Below are positions 19,801 through 31,438 of a DNA stretch of 64,000 nucleotides, one piece after another (position 1 is the first letter of the stretch; every line of letters begins with the position of its first letter). Position numbers and translations under genes: made by a program. A model generated the notes under the pieces. That model saw only the letters and a program-made list of their open reading frames with translations, did not search any database and was not told the DNA's origin. Location: NCBI GenBank assembly GCA_043228905.1, contig JBHGNT010000017.1, positions 8,928,001 through 8,992,000 on the forward strand. The letters are read 5' to 3'. The DNA comes from Azolla caroliniana. Lineage: Eukaryota; Polypodiophyta.

Positions 19801-21840
19801 AGTGAAAAGGGCCACGAAGGGGGGACATCAAGGCCAATGGAGGATATTATACAGGAAGCCCTCCCTGAGGAGCCATAGCCTAGGAAGGCGGCAGAACTGA
19901 CTCAACAAGAATCGGGGACGGAGCAAGTGCTACGGTAGGACATCGCGGAACCTGCGGTCCAGGACACGACAATACCGGTGGATCAAGAACCGGTCATTGA
20001 ATTGCCAGCATCGCCGCCGCCGCAGCAACAGCCAGAATCGGAGCGGCCGCTTGACATAATCGTCAATAGTAGGCTCGTGACCAGTGAAAATGCCATCCCA
20101 CGACCAAAACCGGCACGACAACTAGGCACCGGCAGTCAATGGCTCTGATGGGTAGCAGAACAAGTGACTGGGGTCGTCTACCAGTTAGAAGCGAAAGAGA
20201 TAGCGCAGGAAGCCCGGTTGCTAGCCACAACCAAGGAATTAGAGAAGGCCAGGTCAAGAATCTGGAGCATGGAGGAAGACATAGAGAGGGCCAGAACAGA
20301 AATGGCCAAGTTGGTCATAGTAGGACCACGACAATCGGAACTGGTGGCCCCAGTAACTCTATAGAACGATCAAACCCCAGTGATGGCGGTAGGCCCGAAT
20401 ACTCATAAATCGTCAACACAGGACCTTGCCACATTAAGGGAAGACCTGACAACACAAGAAGCCTTACGAGCCAGGGAACGAGAATTGAAAAAAGCGGCGG
20501 AGGAGAAGGGCCAACAGCCTCTGCTGAACAGAGGAAAGCTTGAGAAGAGGTCATCAAGCGTATGACTAGATGAAAGAAGAGAAAGACAAACTCCTACAAG
20601 AAAAAGAGAAACTCCGGAGGACGGCGGAAATGGAGATTGAGCGCCTCAAAGAAGAGCTCCGGCAACAAGAAGACCATGAGGACTGCGCTCGCCGGCTTAT
20701 CAGTCAAAAGCTCAAATAGAAAACCGACGACTTCAACTGAATGCATCAGGATTATAAGCATTTGGACGCCGATCATAAGAAATTGACTACCGAAAGTGAC
20801 CGGTAGCAAGAAAAGTGTAGGGAACTCCGAGAGGAAATTAACCGGTTGACGGCGGCATTGATGGAAGAGCAGTCGAAGGGAGCCGAAGTAACGAAACAAC
20901 TGGTGGCAACAGCGAAAGAGTGATTGGACCTGCAAGTGCAACACCATGCGGAAACGGAGCGCGCTACAATGACTTTGAACAGAGTTTAGACGACATATCA
21001 GACCCAACTCATGCACTACAGAAGCCAAGAAGTGGCAACCCCAAGCCTAATCAAACAATTAAAGGACAAAAAACAGGCCGCGGAAAACAGGTCGAAGATG
21101 GGGCTGGGACGGATCCGAGACATCGTACTGGCATGGAGAAATTGAACAAAGAAATTGGTGGATGAAAGCTCAGTATTGTGGTGGTCGAAGTGGGCTAAGC
21201 AAGCAGTAGAGCTATAGTTGTTGCGGGCAGATGCGGAAAACCGGCGGAAAGAGAGCGACGAAGTTTACATCCTAGATAAAGAAAGCGTTGAAGCAATACA
21301 AGATGAGCTGTCAGATGATTTCATATCCTTGGCTGATGAGCAGAGGGTGGCGGTACGCTAGTTGGTGGCACAACTGGATGATGACCAATTGGACAACCAA
21401 CTCCGTTTCGAAAAGTACCAACGGGAACGGCGACGGCAAGAATTGGCCAAGAAAACTGCGGCGATTAGCATCAGTGACAAGGAGCCATCTTCAAAACAAA
21501 CGCCGGTTAAAGCCTAGGGAAGCCAACCAGATAGAACTCAAGAGGAGCCCGGAAGGCCATCCACAGGAACCGGTGCATGCCGGATAGCAGAACCAGGAGA
21601 TCCCAAGACCGGTAAAGCCAGAAAAGGAAAAAGAGCCGGTAAGACTAGTCGAGCTGGAAATGGAGACAAAGTGGGTCAGACCGACGGAGCCGTAGGCAAT
21701 GGACATCAACTAGTAGTAGCCACAACCGCAGGAACAGCAGGAGGAGGAACAATAGCAGCAGTAGACGATAGAACAGCTTCCCGAGGAACCATTGGAACCC
21801 TTAGATCAAAGCATTCTGGACATTTTAGAGGATGAATGAA
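19801..21840 (+). pseudogene. Extra ORF of D, coiled-coil region
   Basis: Read mainly in one frame with several stops, this is a proline/glutamine-rich stretch (near 19960-20060), then long runs of charged heptad-like sequence: QLEAKEIAQEARLLATTKELEKARS (20182 onward), LATLREDLTTQEALRARERELKKAAEEK (20425 onward), KDKLLQEKEKLRRTAEMEIERLKEELRQQ (20583 onward), and ELREEINRLTAALMEEQSKG (20826 onward). It ends in a basic Gly/Ala tail before the LTR. A long coiled coil is the clearest prediction. J has a similar ORF just before its 3' LTR. Confidence 0.5.
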
Positions 21841-21892
21841 GGCCGGATCGTGGGATTCGACGTACAAGGTACAGTCCCATGGGCATGCCATG

Positions 21893-22352
21893 TGTTAGCT
21901 GGCCGGCAAGGGAAGTTCAGAATGGGAAAAGGGGGATAATTAATAACCAGGAGCATTTTAGTTATAATATAGAATTATTATGATTTTGACAAGCGAACAG
22001 ACGGACCTGGAATCGATATGTTGATCCGGATCTAGACCGGTTCGTAGCTGGTTGCCGGTTGGCACCGGTGTGTACCTAGAGCCCGAGACCTATAAAGGGC
22101 CAGGTTAGATTGTAATCAGGAGCAGATAATTAATAGAGTATTGTTGTTCTGTATCTTAATCATTGTTAATTATTGTTCTGTGCTAAATGTAATTTATCCT
22201 ACGCGTGTATTGTGACTAATGATCTTGTCGCTAAATAACCAATTAGGGTTCCATTAATAGTTGGTCTAACTTTATCTCACCGCAACACCCCATTGGTGAA
22301 GTGTCTCAAAGGGCACCCTGTGTTAGGTCATTGTCCGGCCCTAGCGATAACA
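21893..22352 (+). repeat. 3' LTR of D
   Basis: Starts TGTTAGCTGG, ends GCGATAACA, 460 bp, matching the 5' LTR. The bases before it (CCCATGGGCATGCCATG) resemble those before the J 3' LTR (CCCACGGGCGTGCCAGG). Confidence 0.9.
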
Positions 22353-22809
22353 AAAAAGGGGAGGTAAAGTCAGTAAGACCGAGACATGGACGTGGGCCGA
22401 TGTCCTGAAACGTCTGGGAATCGAAGACGAATTGAAGACAGCTGATTTGGTCGAGAGTAGAAATGAATTGGATGTACCTAATTCAATCGAAATGTTCGAC
22501 TCGGAGGAGCCAAATCTACGATGGGCCAAGTGGACAAAAAGCAATCGAAGTTGACATGGAGACGGAGGAGCCAACGGGTCGAGGGGCACCAACACCGTGA
22601 CAATAAGGGAGGTGATAAGGGCTCAAGGAGCAAACAGGCCGGCCGGAGAAGGTCAAGATGTGCGGAACCGGACGTGTCGCGGGAAGCAAAACCAGACCGG
22701 ACGAGGATCGCAAGCTAGGCGGGAGGATGCCAAGGGGAGCCTAAGGAGAGGACCGGTTGCCACAGACACTAACGCAACAATCCGAACTCGAGTTGAGCTT
22801 GAGGGGAAG
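22353..22809 (+). pseudogene. Copia E C-terminal extension (right segment)
   Basis: This continues copia E after D. It encodes TETWTWADVLKRLG, then EDELKTADL and FDSEEPNLRWAKWTK, then an Arg/Gly-rich tail up to the polypurine tract GAGGGGAAG. The same order occurs in H (62100-62270) and, on the minus strand, in F (51290-51130), so this is a conserved part of the family beyond RNase H and not random read-through. Function unknown. Confidence 0.65.
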
Positions 22810-23255
22810 TGTTGAGCGAACAAGCTGAACCGGATCCGGATAGACTTAATAAGCCTGAGTCGCGTCGTATCCGAAACAAAGAACTCGATTGTATCTGGAT
22901 CGGTGTCTAGATAGTATCCGGAACCTAGAGCCAGATCGAGAACCAAGAGCCGGATCAAATTGTAACCAGTAGGCCATTAGAGGCCTACGAATCTGGCCTA
23001 GTGCGTAGGCATATTTTTAGGAGTCAGTGTTAGTCGCTGGTATGAGCATTGAAGTACTTGTCAGTACTTTTGTCAGTCCTCCTTAGGACTTGTATAAGAG
23101 TGCTCACAAAGCACATTGTATGTAAAGAGAGTGTTTTAGTGTTTTTAGGAATATGCACGTTTCTATGTTCTACTCTAAATCTGTCTCTCCCAGGTAAGGT
23201 TTCCATTAAACCTATGTCTATATTCTTTAGCTATCCGGATAAGCCGGTTTTGTCT
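22810..23255 (+). repeat. 3' LTR of copia E
   Basis: Starts TGTTGAGCGAAC after the polypurine tract and aligns along its length with the H LTR at 62550-63005, including GTAGGCATATTTTT and the promoter TATAAGAG at 23093-23100. The right end is set by where the similarity to H stops, so it is approximate. Confidence 0.7.
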
Positions 23256-23829
23256 TAGCTTCCACAATCGTATTCTTTTACAAAAACTTCTAGAACCGTT
23301 TGGTTTAGGTTTGAATTTTGTGTAAACGGTTTCAGTTTAGATAGTTTCATGGTTCGGTCCATATCAATTTAGGTTTCAACTTTCTCTTAAGATTTCGGTT
23401 TGAACCGGTTTGGGTTTGAGACTTCTAAGTTGAACCAAACCGTTGTTGATTGTTTGCTCATATTCATAAGTTGATTACTCTATGATATAATTTGTTTCAT
23501 CCCAAAAGAATGTGTATAAGTACATCCTCCTAAAGGTTGGAATGTTTAAACTGTAGGAATGGTTTCTCATGTATCATGCATCTCATGGTGTTCAAATCTT
23601 CTTTTATAAATCTTCATAGTATTTCAGTGGTGCAAACAAAACATTGGGATAATTTATCACTATATTGTACACACTTTTAATAAAAGATATTTTCCTAGTT
23701 TCTCGGATGCCTTTTCACATACACACATACAACATGTTTTCCTAAATAGTGAGAGGCTTTAATAGTTTATAGGTTGCAAAGTTCCATGCACCTCATTATT
23801 GTTAGTTTAGTCAATTATGATAATTGAGA

Positions 23830-23943
23830 AAAGTTAAGGATTTAGACATATTTTCAATACATAATCTTTTCCAACACTCTTTTGCGACCAATAATGTGTG
23901 TAAAGTTAAGGAGTTACACCTATTTTCAATACATAATCTTTTA
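23830..23943 (+). repeat. Two-copy direct repeat, about 40 bp
   Basis: AAAGTTAAGGA-TTA-AC-TATTTTCAATACATAATCTTTT occurs at about 23830-23871 and again at 23902-23943 with few differences, spaced about 72 bases start to start. Confidence 0.7.
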
Positions 23944-23954
23944 TCATAATGTAA

Positions 23955-24110
23955 CATTGTTTTCTTTGTTTGTCTCTTTATTTGAATATGTTTTCCTCTC
24001 GATTTCTCTTTGTTTGAATATGTTTTTGAATTCACTCTGTTTTTGTCTGTATTTCTTTGTATTTCTCTGTTTTTCTTTGTTTGAATATGTTTTTCTGTCT
24101 GTTTGAATCT
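23955..24110 (+). repeat. Degenerate TTTGTTTGAATATGTTTTC repeats
   Basis: The motif TTTGAATATGTTTT recurs four or more times here among TTTCTCTGT stretches and again at about 24485-24510. Low-complexity, likely replication slippage. Confidence 0.6.
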
Positions 24111-25914
24111 ATTTGAGTGCCAACTCCATGAACACTCTGTTCATATTTGTTTGAATTCTGAATTTAAAGGTGAGTGCATGTGCATGTAGGCTAATGTGAC
24201 TCTTTCTTCTTTATTTTTTGATAGATTGGAAGATTCGTAGTGGAAACTTGATCCTTCACTGTCTCATAATTTTCTATATATCCCATGTACTTTAATTTGC
24301 TTATTCCCTTTGGAAAACACGGATTGTGTATGTATGTTCCCCCTTCTTGCAAATGGAATCCATAGATTATGCTAGTCCAACGTACTCTACATTATTGTTA
24401 CAATATGTCCCACAACAAAAATACGAAAGGCAATGGAATCTACTTTATTGTTTCCCCTTCTCTGTTTTCTCTGTTTTTCTCTCTATTTGAATATGTTTTC
24501 TCTGTTTTTTGGGAAATTTATATATTTAGTTTTTGGTATCCAAAATTTTGTGACTAATTTGATTTGGTAATGCGCTAGATTATTTTTTTGGATTTGGTAT
24601 GCACTAAAAAAGTAATTTCAACATGTTCCGATTGACATTGTCATTAGTAAGAACGTGGCCGATTGAAATTTTAAAATTCTAGTTAGGTTCATAAGAAGTA
24701 CGAAAATTTCCAATAGGGGCTAGAGACTTTGTCCAACATTGGTTATAATATATAGTTGGAATTGTTTGAACTAGTCCTTGGATTCTTTAAGTTATCTTGT
24801 GTGTGGAATGATTACATAATAGAGAGCACATTCTTTACCACTAGCCTTTATTTTACCTTATGCATCCATGTCCACTCAATATAGAACATGTGAAACCGTG
24901 AGTCTATTTGAAAAACAATAGACCACCACTAAGAAAACTATGATTAACATTTCCAAAGTTATTGTACAAAATATAGTTTGAGAAATAAACATGATGAGAA
25001 TGTAAATTGTTATGTATTGCATTTGTTGGAACCAAGTTGGGAAGCATATTCATGTTTTCCATTTTCCATGTTTTTAAAAGTGCACATATTGAAAACAATC
25101 AATATGCCATGGAATTTCAATTTCTCAAATTAGTTGTTTGAATCATGTTCTTTAGTGATTAATTTGAGGTATCACCTTTGTGAGAATCTACATTCATATT
25201 TCTTGGGCAAATAAGCTTGGTACCAATAAGAATAATTGAGCTATTCTAGAACACTTACAAGTATTGAAATCCTAAATTCCGCAGTGCCTAGTATAATGAA
25301 AGTCTATTACAAAATAAATTGAAAGACAAACATAAAAGTAGTGCTTCGAATGACATAACCTCCTCCTTGAAACATGAAAATTGATTAGACATATACATTT
25401 ACTTTAAATATGTACTATCTTCAACATGAAAGGGTAACTCTTGTAAATACTTTCGTTTGGCATAAAACTTTCACTTTTACACTTTGCCTCAAAGTACGAA
25501 ATGGTTTCATTAGATATTCACGATTAGAGTTGACAATATGCACATAGGTTTTCTAAAACTATCTTTCATAGCCACTTTTTCTATGAAAAAGAACGCCAAG
25601 TTTACCAACAAACCATGATTATTTTAATATATTTAGATATCGGAACTTCCCAAAACATGAAAAATTGGAATAATATATCAAGGTAATTGGAATTAGAATG
25701 AATAAATTACATGAGAAAGCTAGAAGGTATCAAAACTCCATATACAAACCACACTTATAATCTACATACAAACATTTTTAAGTTTATTGTAGGGGGGCAT
25801 GCTATGAGTATTTAAATAATATATGTCAAATGTTCAAGAGTTCTATTTTAAAACCCTATGTGTCACGTGAGTCCATGAACAAAATAATGTGGTTATGAAG
25901 TAGGAATCGGCAAT

Positions 25915-26230
25915 GGTTGGGTTTTGGATTAAGCGGTCAGGCCTTATCCAAACCAAACCGGTTAAGCCTTAACTGATTTTGAAAGTTTTCAAACTTGAAC
26001 CAAATTGGTTTAGTTAATTAGTTTGATCAATTAAGCCTAAACTAGTTTAGCAACCGATTTGGAGAAACTGTTTAGCCTTAACCCGTTTGTAAATTTGTTT
26101 GGCCTAATCCAATTCGGTTCAACTTGAGCCTTGCCTAACCAAGATCAAACCGGTTTACAAAGTTCAAGCCTTAACCGAGCCGAACTGCCAAACTGTTTAA
26201 AATAGTTTGGCAACTCGGCTCGTTTGATTG
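25915..26230 (+). repeat. Cluster of AACCGGTTT / GGTTTGG-like motifs
   Basis: Within 300 bases, AACCGGTTAAGCC, AAATTGGTTTAG, CCGATTTGG, AATTCGGTTCAACTTGAGCC, AAACCGGTTTAC and related strings recur about every 20-35 bases, with AAGCCTTAAC as a common partner. It looks like a decayed tandem array. Confidence 0.5.
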
Positions 26231-26949
26231 TTTAATAAAATTAAATGAAAACAATGATTAAATTTGATTACAATGACACACATAACAAATTATATTAAAT
26301 TTTGCTTGATAGTGAAATGAGACTAACATGAAAACGAAAAAATATTAATGAACAAGATGTTATGTGTGCTAACACACAATGTTAAACTGCATTAACCTCA
26401 TCATCGCAAATTGTTACTTTTAGGTTCATGAATATTCAAAACATTAAGATTGTGGGTTTAGGTGAGCAATGAAGCTTTAGGAAATGCATGGATGTAAATA
26501 AAACTATATAATGCATGGATGAAAACATATCCAACCCATCATGTACCTAAACTAATAAACAATACTTGGATTATGTATGCATGACTGATGACAAAACCAA
26601 AACATAACTTAGAAGAAGATCTTAACCCAACTAGATTGTGTTATAGACAAGCAATAACACACTTCACTACTTCATTTGAAGTGGTCAAGTGTAAACACAC
26701 TAAACAAATTTTCTCATATTGTAGAATTGTTACAATGTTCAATTCATATCCTCATTCCTTTTGGAATTAACCCACATGTACCCATTATACGATGAGAGAA
26801 AATTACAAAACTCCAATCTCATGACTAGTTATGATTATGCATATAACGTATTCCCCGACTCTAAAAGATTGCACTCTCGCATTGATTATTTAACGGAAGT
26901 GTGTCCTTATTTGTTTTGCTAGTTGTGGTCGAGTTCTGCTAGTTAGGAT

Positions 26950-28060
26950 CCTATGTGGGGGAGTGGTAGTTGTCGAGGGAGGATAACGGGTAATTGCAGG
27001 TGACTTGGTCTAGGGGGTGCTCGATCACAAGTTCTTGTACAAACCTCCCGTTTGGTGCTTGCCAACAGTTTTCTTGTGCATGCATCACAAAAGCTTTGGG
27101 CCACTTACAATATTGCAAATGTTGTTGGTGTAAGAGGGGACACTCATGTCTAGTATGTTGTCCTTGGCATACCATGCATCAAACATTTTCCCTTGCTGCA
27201 TAAGCTTGTGGTCATTTTGCGCGCGGTGGTCCCAAGAGTGCCTATGGAGGGGTTCCGGTGTGTTGTCACGGGTGTTTGTCAATGAGTGGGTAGGGATTTG
27301 ACGACCAACTTTTAAAAGACCTACTTTAAACGTCATCACTATTGGTGCATGCTTCGTAAAAGGACCTATAGATCCTAGCTACAAGGAAGTTCTAGAGTGT
27401 GGGGTCGAAGAGGTCGTTGATGAAACTACACATGAACTTATTATTCGACATTTTATCACCTATGTTGCATCGGATGTGGAGGTTCTGTGCGTGGTGTATA
27501 TACTCCCAGATTGTCTCTCTTGCTTCTTGTTTAAGAGAGAAGAGTTGGTTGATTGGGTTCCACTTGCTCCCTCATCGAGGAAAGTCGGTCACTATAACTT
27601 CAACGAGAGTTCGGAACTATATGCTGGCTTGATCATTGAGTGTGAGGCCAAAGCAAGCCAAAGACAACTACCTCTGTGGCTTCTGTGATAGGTTCATAGG
27701 ATCTACTTATTTGCACGAAGTATTCCACATGATCTTATGCATCTCCAAAGCTGAGGAAAAGAGGATCTAACTTCGAGATTGATGTGCTTTTCCCATTGTC
27801 ATTCATGGGGTGTCTCGGGCCCTTTGTAGCGGTCTGTTCTTTCTCCATCATTGATACAAAGGTTTGGATGGATTGTAGCACCACCACTAAGTAGGCCTTT
27901 GGATGTGCATGGGTTGTGCGATTCATGGCCGTGTTGGTGTCTGAGGCACATAATGGTGACAGTCTTTGAGCTTGTTCTTGGTTAGGGTTGGTGGTCATTG
28001 TGCTCGAGTGGGGGTTTGTGTCTAACTTATGTTGGTTGTGTTGATGCACAACGTTGCCTT
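26950..28060 (-). pseudogene. gag: Relict gypsy gag
   Basis: On the minus strand, in shifting frames, the region reads STSISKLDPLFLSFGDA (27780 downward), QLFSLKQEARETIWEYIHHA (near 27550), NKFMCSFINDLFDPTL (near 27430) and RIYRSFYEACTNSDDV (near 27340). A zinc-knuckle-like CMVCQGQHTRHEC lies at about 27185-27147 and is followed by CPLLHQQHLQYCKW, in the same order as the paired knuckles of D and I. This is a gag of a related gypsy group with many stops. No LTR could be matched to it. An open frame of about 128 codons on the opposite strand (27301-27690) is its shadow. Confidence 0.6.
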
Positions 28061-28214
28061 AAGGAGTGGAAGTTTTTGTTGTGATCTTGCATATACTTAT
28101 GATCTTTCGGACAATGTGGCCTCAATGTCTTGAGTGAGTGTGTTCGGTTGGCCTCCTTTTATGAATTGGATTGTCCATAGTTCAATTTATTGCTCGACGG
28201 TTCGAATTTCTTGT

Positions 28215-28350
28215 ACACCGAGTAACAAGCATTCGACAAGGCAAACACTTGACAAGAGAGTGTTCGACAAACGAACACTCGACAAATGAGCATTCGACAA
28301 GCTGAGCACTCAACTAAAGAGCGTTCAACTAAGAAATGCTTAACTAAAGA
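28215..28350 (+). repeat. Degenerate GAGCATTCGACAA minisatellite
   Basis: Units such as AAGCATTCGACAAG, AACACTTGACAAG, GTGTTCGACAA, GAACACTCGACAA, GAGCATTCGACAA, GAGCACTCAACTA and GAGCGTTCAACTA follow each other every 13-17 bases, gradually drifting. The rest of 28061-28592 shows no gene. Confidence 0.65.
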
Positions 28351-28592
28351 AAAATGGCAAATTCAAACTAAACAAATTTCTTTAAGTCAAAGACCACACC
28401 ACCAAACGAGATGACAGAAACAAATAAAAAACGCACCACATCCAACCCCACACACTACTATGGAGAATGGCTAACCCCAAGGATATTACCAAATATAAAT
28501 CTCGCCCCTAGCCTCTCCACCAATGTACTTCTCAACACACCCCTGCATTTTTAATCCCCATCAAAGAGTGACAAAACATAGAGCACATATTC

Positions 28593-29104
28593 AAGATCGA
28601 GTAGAACAAGTGGGAAAATTTATCAAAAGAAGCCGAGCTCTAACAACCAAATAATGATGCCAAATGTCAAGGAATGAGCGGGTGAAAAGCGTCGAGCAGA
28701 CGAGAAGACATATATATCGAGGAGTAGTGAACATAGAGGGGGATCTAGAGAAGATTAAGCCTAGCGATAGACTAGGAGAGATTGAGCGAGTATTGTTCTG
28801 ATTATACTGAGAACTTGTATTTGTACTTGTATGCTAAAGTTAATCGAATATACATATATACTTTGTGGGTAACTTTGTGTCTGTCTCATCTTGATACATA
28901 TATCTTTATAACGTTCAGTCTATGTAAGGACAAAACTACGAATCGGTTGTAGTTGATTTCACTGTGTGTCAATCTCATTCTCTATAAGCAAATCCGTTCC
29001 ACACTCGTTAGTACGCTATGACCCTGAGTCTCTTACACACTATAATCCCTTGACCCGATTACTCAAGAGGAGTAATTGAAGGTGTTTTCCAGGAGGGAGT
29101 AACA
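28593..29104 (+). repeat. 5' LTR of J
   Basis: Aligns with 40951-41458 from ACAAGTGGGAAAAT onward and ends GGGAGTAACA like its partner. The first 15-20 bases do not match the 3' copy, so the left terminus is damaged and no target duplication can be shown. Confidence 0.75.
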
Positions 29105-29109
29105 CAATT

Positions 29110-29127
29110 TGGCATGCCCGGTTCATG
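29110..29127 (+). promoter_or_regulatory. Primer binding site of J (probable)
   Basis: TGGCATGCCCGGTTCATG begins five bases after the LTR. It differs from the D/P site, and the tRNA is unknown. Confidence 0.45.
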
Positions 29128-29291
29128 CTGTTGCTTCACTACAAACACGCATAGGAGACAAGCCTAATCATTGTAACAACACCTGGCAAAGGAATACACA
29201 CTCAAACGACATCCCGACATGCGAAACAAGAAGACAACATCACCGTCTCACGGAGTAATCGCTACCTCCGGAATCGGACGCCCAATCACCA

Positions 29292-30700
29292 GTGGTTCAC
29301 GATCCCGCCTCGTCTAGCGGCAACACTTTTGAAGTCGACCAACCCGAAGGTAACCTCTTCTCGGTCGTACCGGAGGATCCCAACTTCAACACGATTCCTT
29401 ATCCCTACCTACAATATACCGATGGCGCTGATGGGGAAGTGCATGTTCGAGCCTTCTTAACCACATGGCAAGCAAACGATGTGTTGCAGCAATTTGGTCG
29501 TGGCCAATGGCGAAACATTGGAGATCACAGAGTTCGGCTTGTCTCTCTATGGGCAAGCAGCGCACTGGTACTCACAACACGACTTGGGGGCGTTTGCACC
29601 CTTTAGAGCCCTCCGAGATAGGTTCATCCGCCTTTTTCATCGACAAATTCCCCAGTGAGAACTATTAAGCCAGTTCTACATCATCTTGTAGTAGACACAA
29701 GAGACGATTCCGCAATTCACGATTCGCTTTCAGAACTTACACCGTCAGCTAACTCGGGAAATCTTGGTTGATGACCTGAAGGACACCTTCCTTACGGCTC
29801 TCTACAAGCCCCTTTGAACCACTTTGGGGGTCCTTGACTTTTCTCAACACACAATTGAGCAAGTCACTCTCCATGTCCTCGCCATGGATAGCACCCAAAA
29901 CATTGAACTCTTTCTCCATGACCTCCCTCTGAGGCACCTTACCACAACCTGAAGAAACCCAATTTCGGTAGGCCATACAATGCACCACTTGCTTGAACCC
30001 AGGACATTCGGCAGTGGACTGCACCCTACGTTTGCATTGCCTCATCTGTCATTGTTGAGCTCACACCCTCGACCAATGTGAGTATAACCTGCTCAACTAC
30101 GTCGCCGCCTTGGTCTGACGGATCGAGCCATGAAATGATTGCTTCCAACACGAGGATCTCGTCCGCCAGCTGCCTCGCTTTTGGGACGATGAGCGACCCT
30201 CGTAAGAGGACAGTTATCAGCCAGCCGAGGACACTTATGGCTCCTATTGCTACGACTATAACCGCGACAAAGATTATGAGCCTCAATATGAACACGACCC
30301 ACGAACACAGAGGAGGGCCCCCAACCATAATCAGTTTCCAAATAATCAACAATATGGAAATAATCGGCACCCCTCGGACAATCAGCGTCGAGATAATCCT
30401 GGATGAGACCACTGTCATCCTCTTCCCAACACCGAACATCGAGATGATCGTCGACAACCCCTGCAATATGACGTACTACCCCCCGATGAACCGCTCCAAC
30501 AATCTCCACCGTCTCAAACCAAGCAAGGGGAATCTAGCAAATCAGCCCCTATAATTTGCTTTCACTGCAACAAACCTAGACATTACACCATGCAATGTCC
30601 AACCAATAATTGCAAAAAGGGGCCGACAGTCAACACCATCACGATTGAGGTTCAGCAGGTGACGACACGTAGTAAAACTTAATAAACGCAATGGGATGTC
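29292..30700 (+). pseudogene. gag: Gag of J
   Basis: Starts in a well-read frame (NTIPYPYLQYTDGADGEVHVRAFLTTWQAN, near 29390-29480), shifts frame near 29490, then shows ITEFGLSLYGQAAHWYSQHDLG, LRDRFIRLFHRQIPQ, QFTIRFQNLHRQLTRE and a TTLGVLDFSQHTIEQV block with several stops. A zinc knuckle CFHCNKPRHYTMQC (glycine replaced by Arg) lies at 30559-30600, followed by VTTRSK as in D. A repetitive Tyr/Asp-type stretch separates the two. Same gag family as D and I. Confidence 0.7.
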
Positions 30701-30841
30701 TAGGATGAGGTCCGTCAAGCTGCTAAACCATGGATTCAGAAGACCAATACTATGAACTTGGACCGCATGAACAACGAAATGCGGGATACCGTGAGTGGCA
30801 CAACCTCTCCACCGACCCATCCTGAGCTTTCCAAAAAGGAC
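30700..30841 (+). pseudogene. J linker region up to insertion of L
   Basis: Continues after the knuckle as DEVRQAAKPWIQKTN and PELSKKD, aligned with D (EAIRKQATEWVKKAN). The sequence stops at about 30841, where minus-strand copia L begins, and the reading KD-PIPSP appears to resume at 33516. Confidence 0.5.
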
Positions 30842-31330
30842 CTGATTTGGTAAGCTTTAACCAGTTGCCAAAACTTCCGACCTGACTCTCACTCGGTTCT
30901 TGCCTGGAACTCCTTGATGGTACTTGATTATTTGTCTTCAATATGAAGGCCCATGTTTTCCGACTGTAGTCGTCAATAAACGTTAGAAAGTACTGTCCAC
31001 CTCGATGCGATGGAGCATCTATATAGCACACATCTGTGTGCACTAGTTCTAGTGCAATGTCTCTTCTGCTTGATGGTCTTGTGTGGAATGCCACTCTGTT
31101 TTGCTTACCAACTAAGAAGTCGACGCACTTTTCCAAGGGCACTCCCTTGAATATTGGTCAGCCAATAGATGCATTCCTTTCTCACTCATGTGGCCGAGTC
31201 TCTTGTGCCATAACTCTTTGCTCGAGTCGGCTGCCACATTCACTTCTGACTTGCACAATCGGGCATGCATCATATACAGTGTGGCCTCTTTCTGTGCTCG
31301 GGCCACTATGAGGTTTCCATGGAAGAACAT
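30842..31330 (-). pseudogene. pol: Pre-integrase and integrase start of copia L
   Basis: ELWHKRLGHMSEKGMHLLAD near 31190 is the zinc-binding GAG-pre-integrase motif. The core starts with LELVHTDVCYIDAPSH and YFLTFIDDYSRKTWAFIL near 31040-30950, after a frameshift, and ends at about 30842 before the second catalytic residue. Confidence 0.8.
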
Positions 31331-31438
31331 TCACTTGTCATTTCGAAAACTACCACTATAGCCTTCACCATCCAACCTTCCAGTCGATATCACATTCAAT
31401 CTTATATCGGAGACCTGTCAAACTTCCTTTAGGCTCAG

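Larger units (their letters stand above)
9704..22352 (+). mobile_element. Ty3/gypsy element D, full length, with C nested inside
   Basis: LTRs of 462 and 460 bp (9704-10165 and 21893-22352) are flanked by AAAAA on both sides (9699-9703 and 22353-22357). Between them lie gag with three zinc knuckles, protease, RT, RNase H, integrase and a long extra region after integrase. Without C the element is about 9.2 kb. Multiple stops, frameshifts, an RT deletion and a truncated integrase make it inactive. J, P and the edge gag I belong to the same broad family. Confidence 0.9.
23256..26949. other. AT-rich region without recognisable genes
   Basis: No coding region or element ends could be supported. 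Short ORFs here come from T-rich low-complexity sequence. It contains a 40-base direct repeat (23830-23943), a TTTGTTTGAATATG repeat (23955-24110, echoed at 24470-24510) and two zones rich in AACCGGTTT-like palindromes (23290-23450 and 25915-26230). It could be old intergenic DNA or worn-out element sequence. Confidence 0.6.

Noticed and set aside
23882-24106. 74-codon hydrophobic ORF, possible membrane protein
   Set aside because: Produced by T-rich low-complexity repeats.
27301-27690. 128-codon plus-strand open frame, possible host exon
   Set aside because: The opposite strand encodes clear gag motifs, so this is a shadow; no start, splice or homology evidence.
28215-28350. CRISPR-like array
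   Set aside because: Units are degenerate, contiguous and without unique spacers; the context is a plant-type genome.
28575-28600. Target duplication of J
   Set aside because: The 5' LTR terminus is not preserved, so no flank can be compared with ACAGT at 41459.
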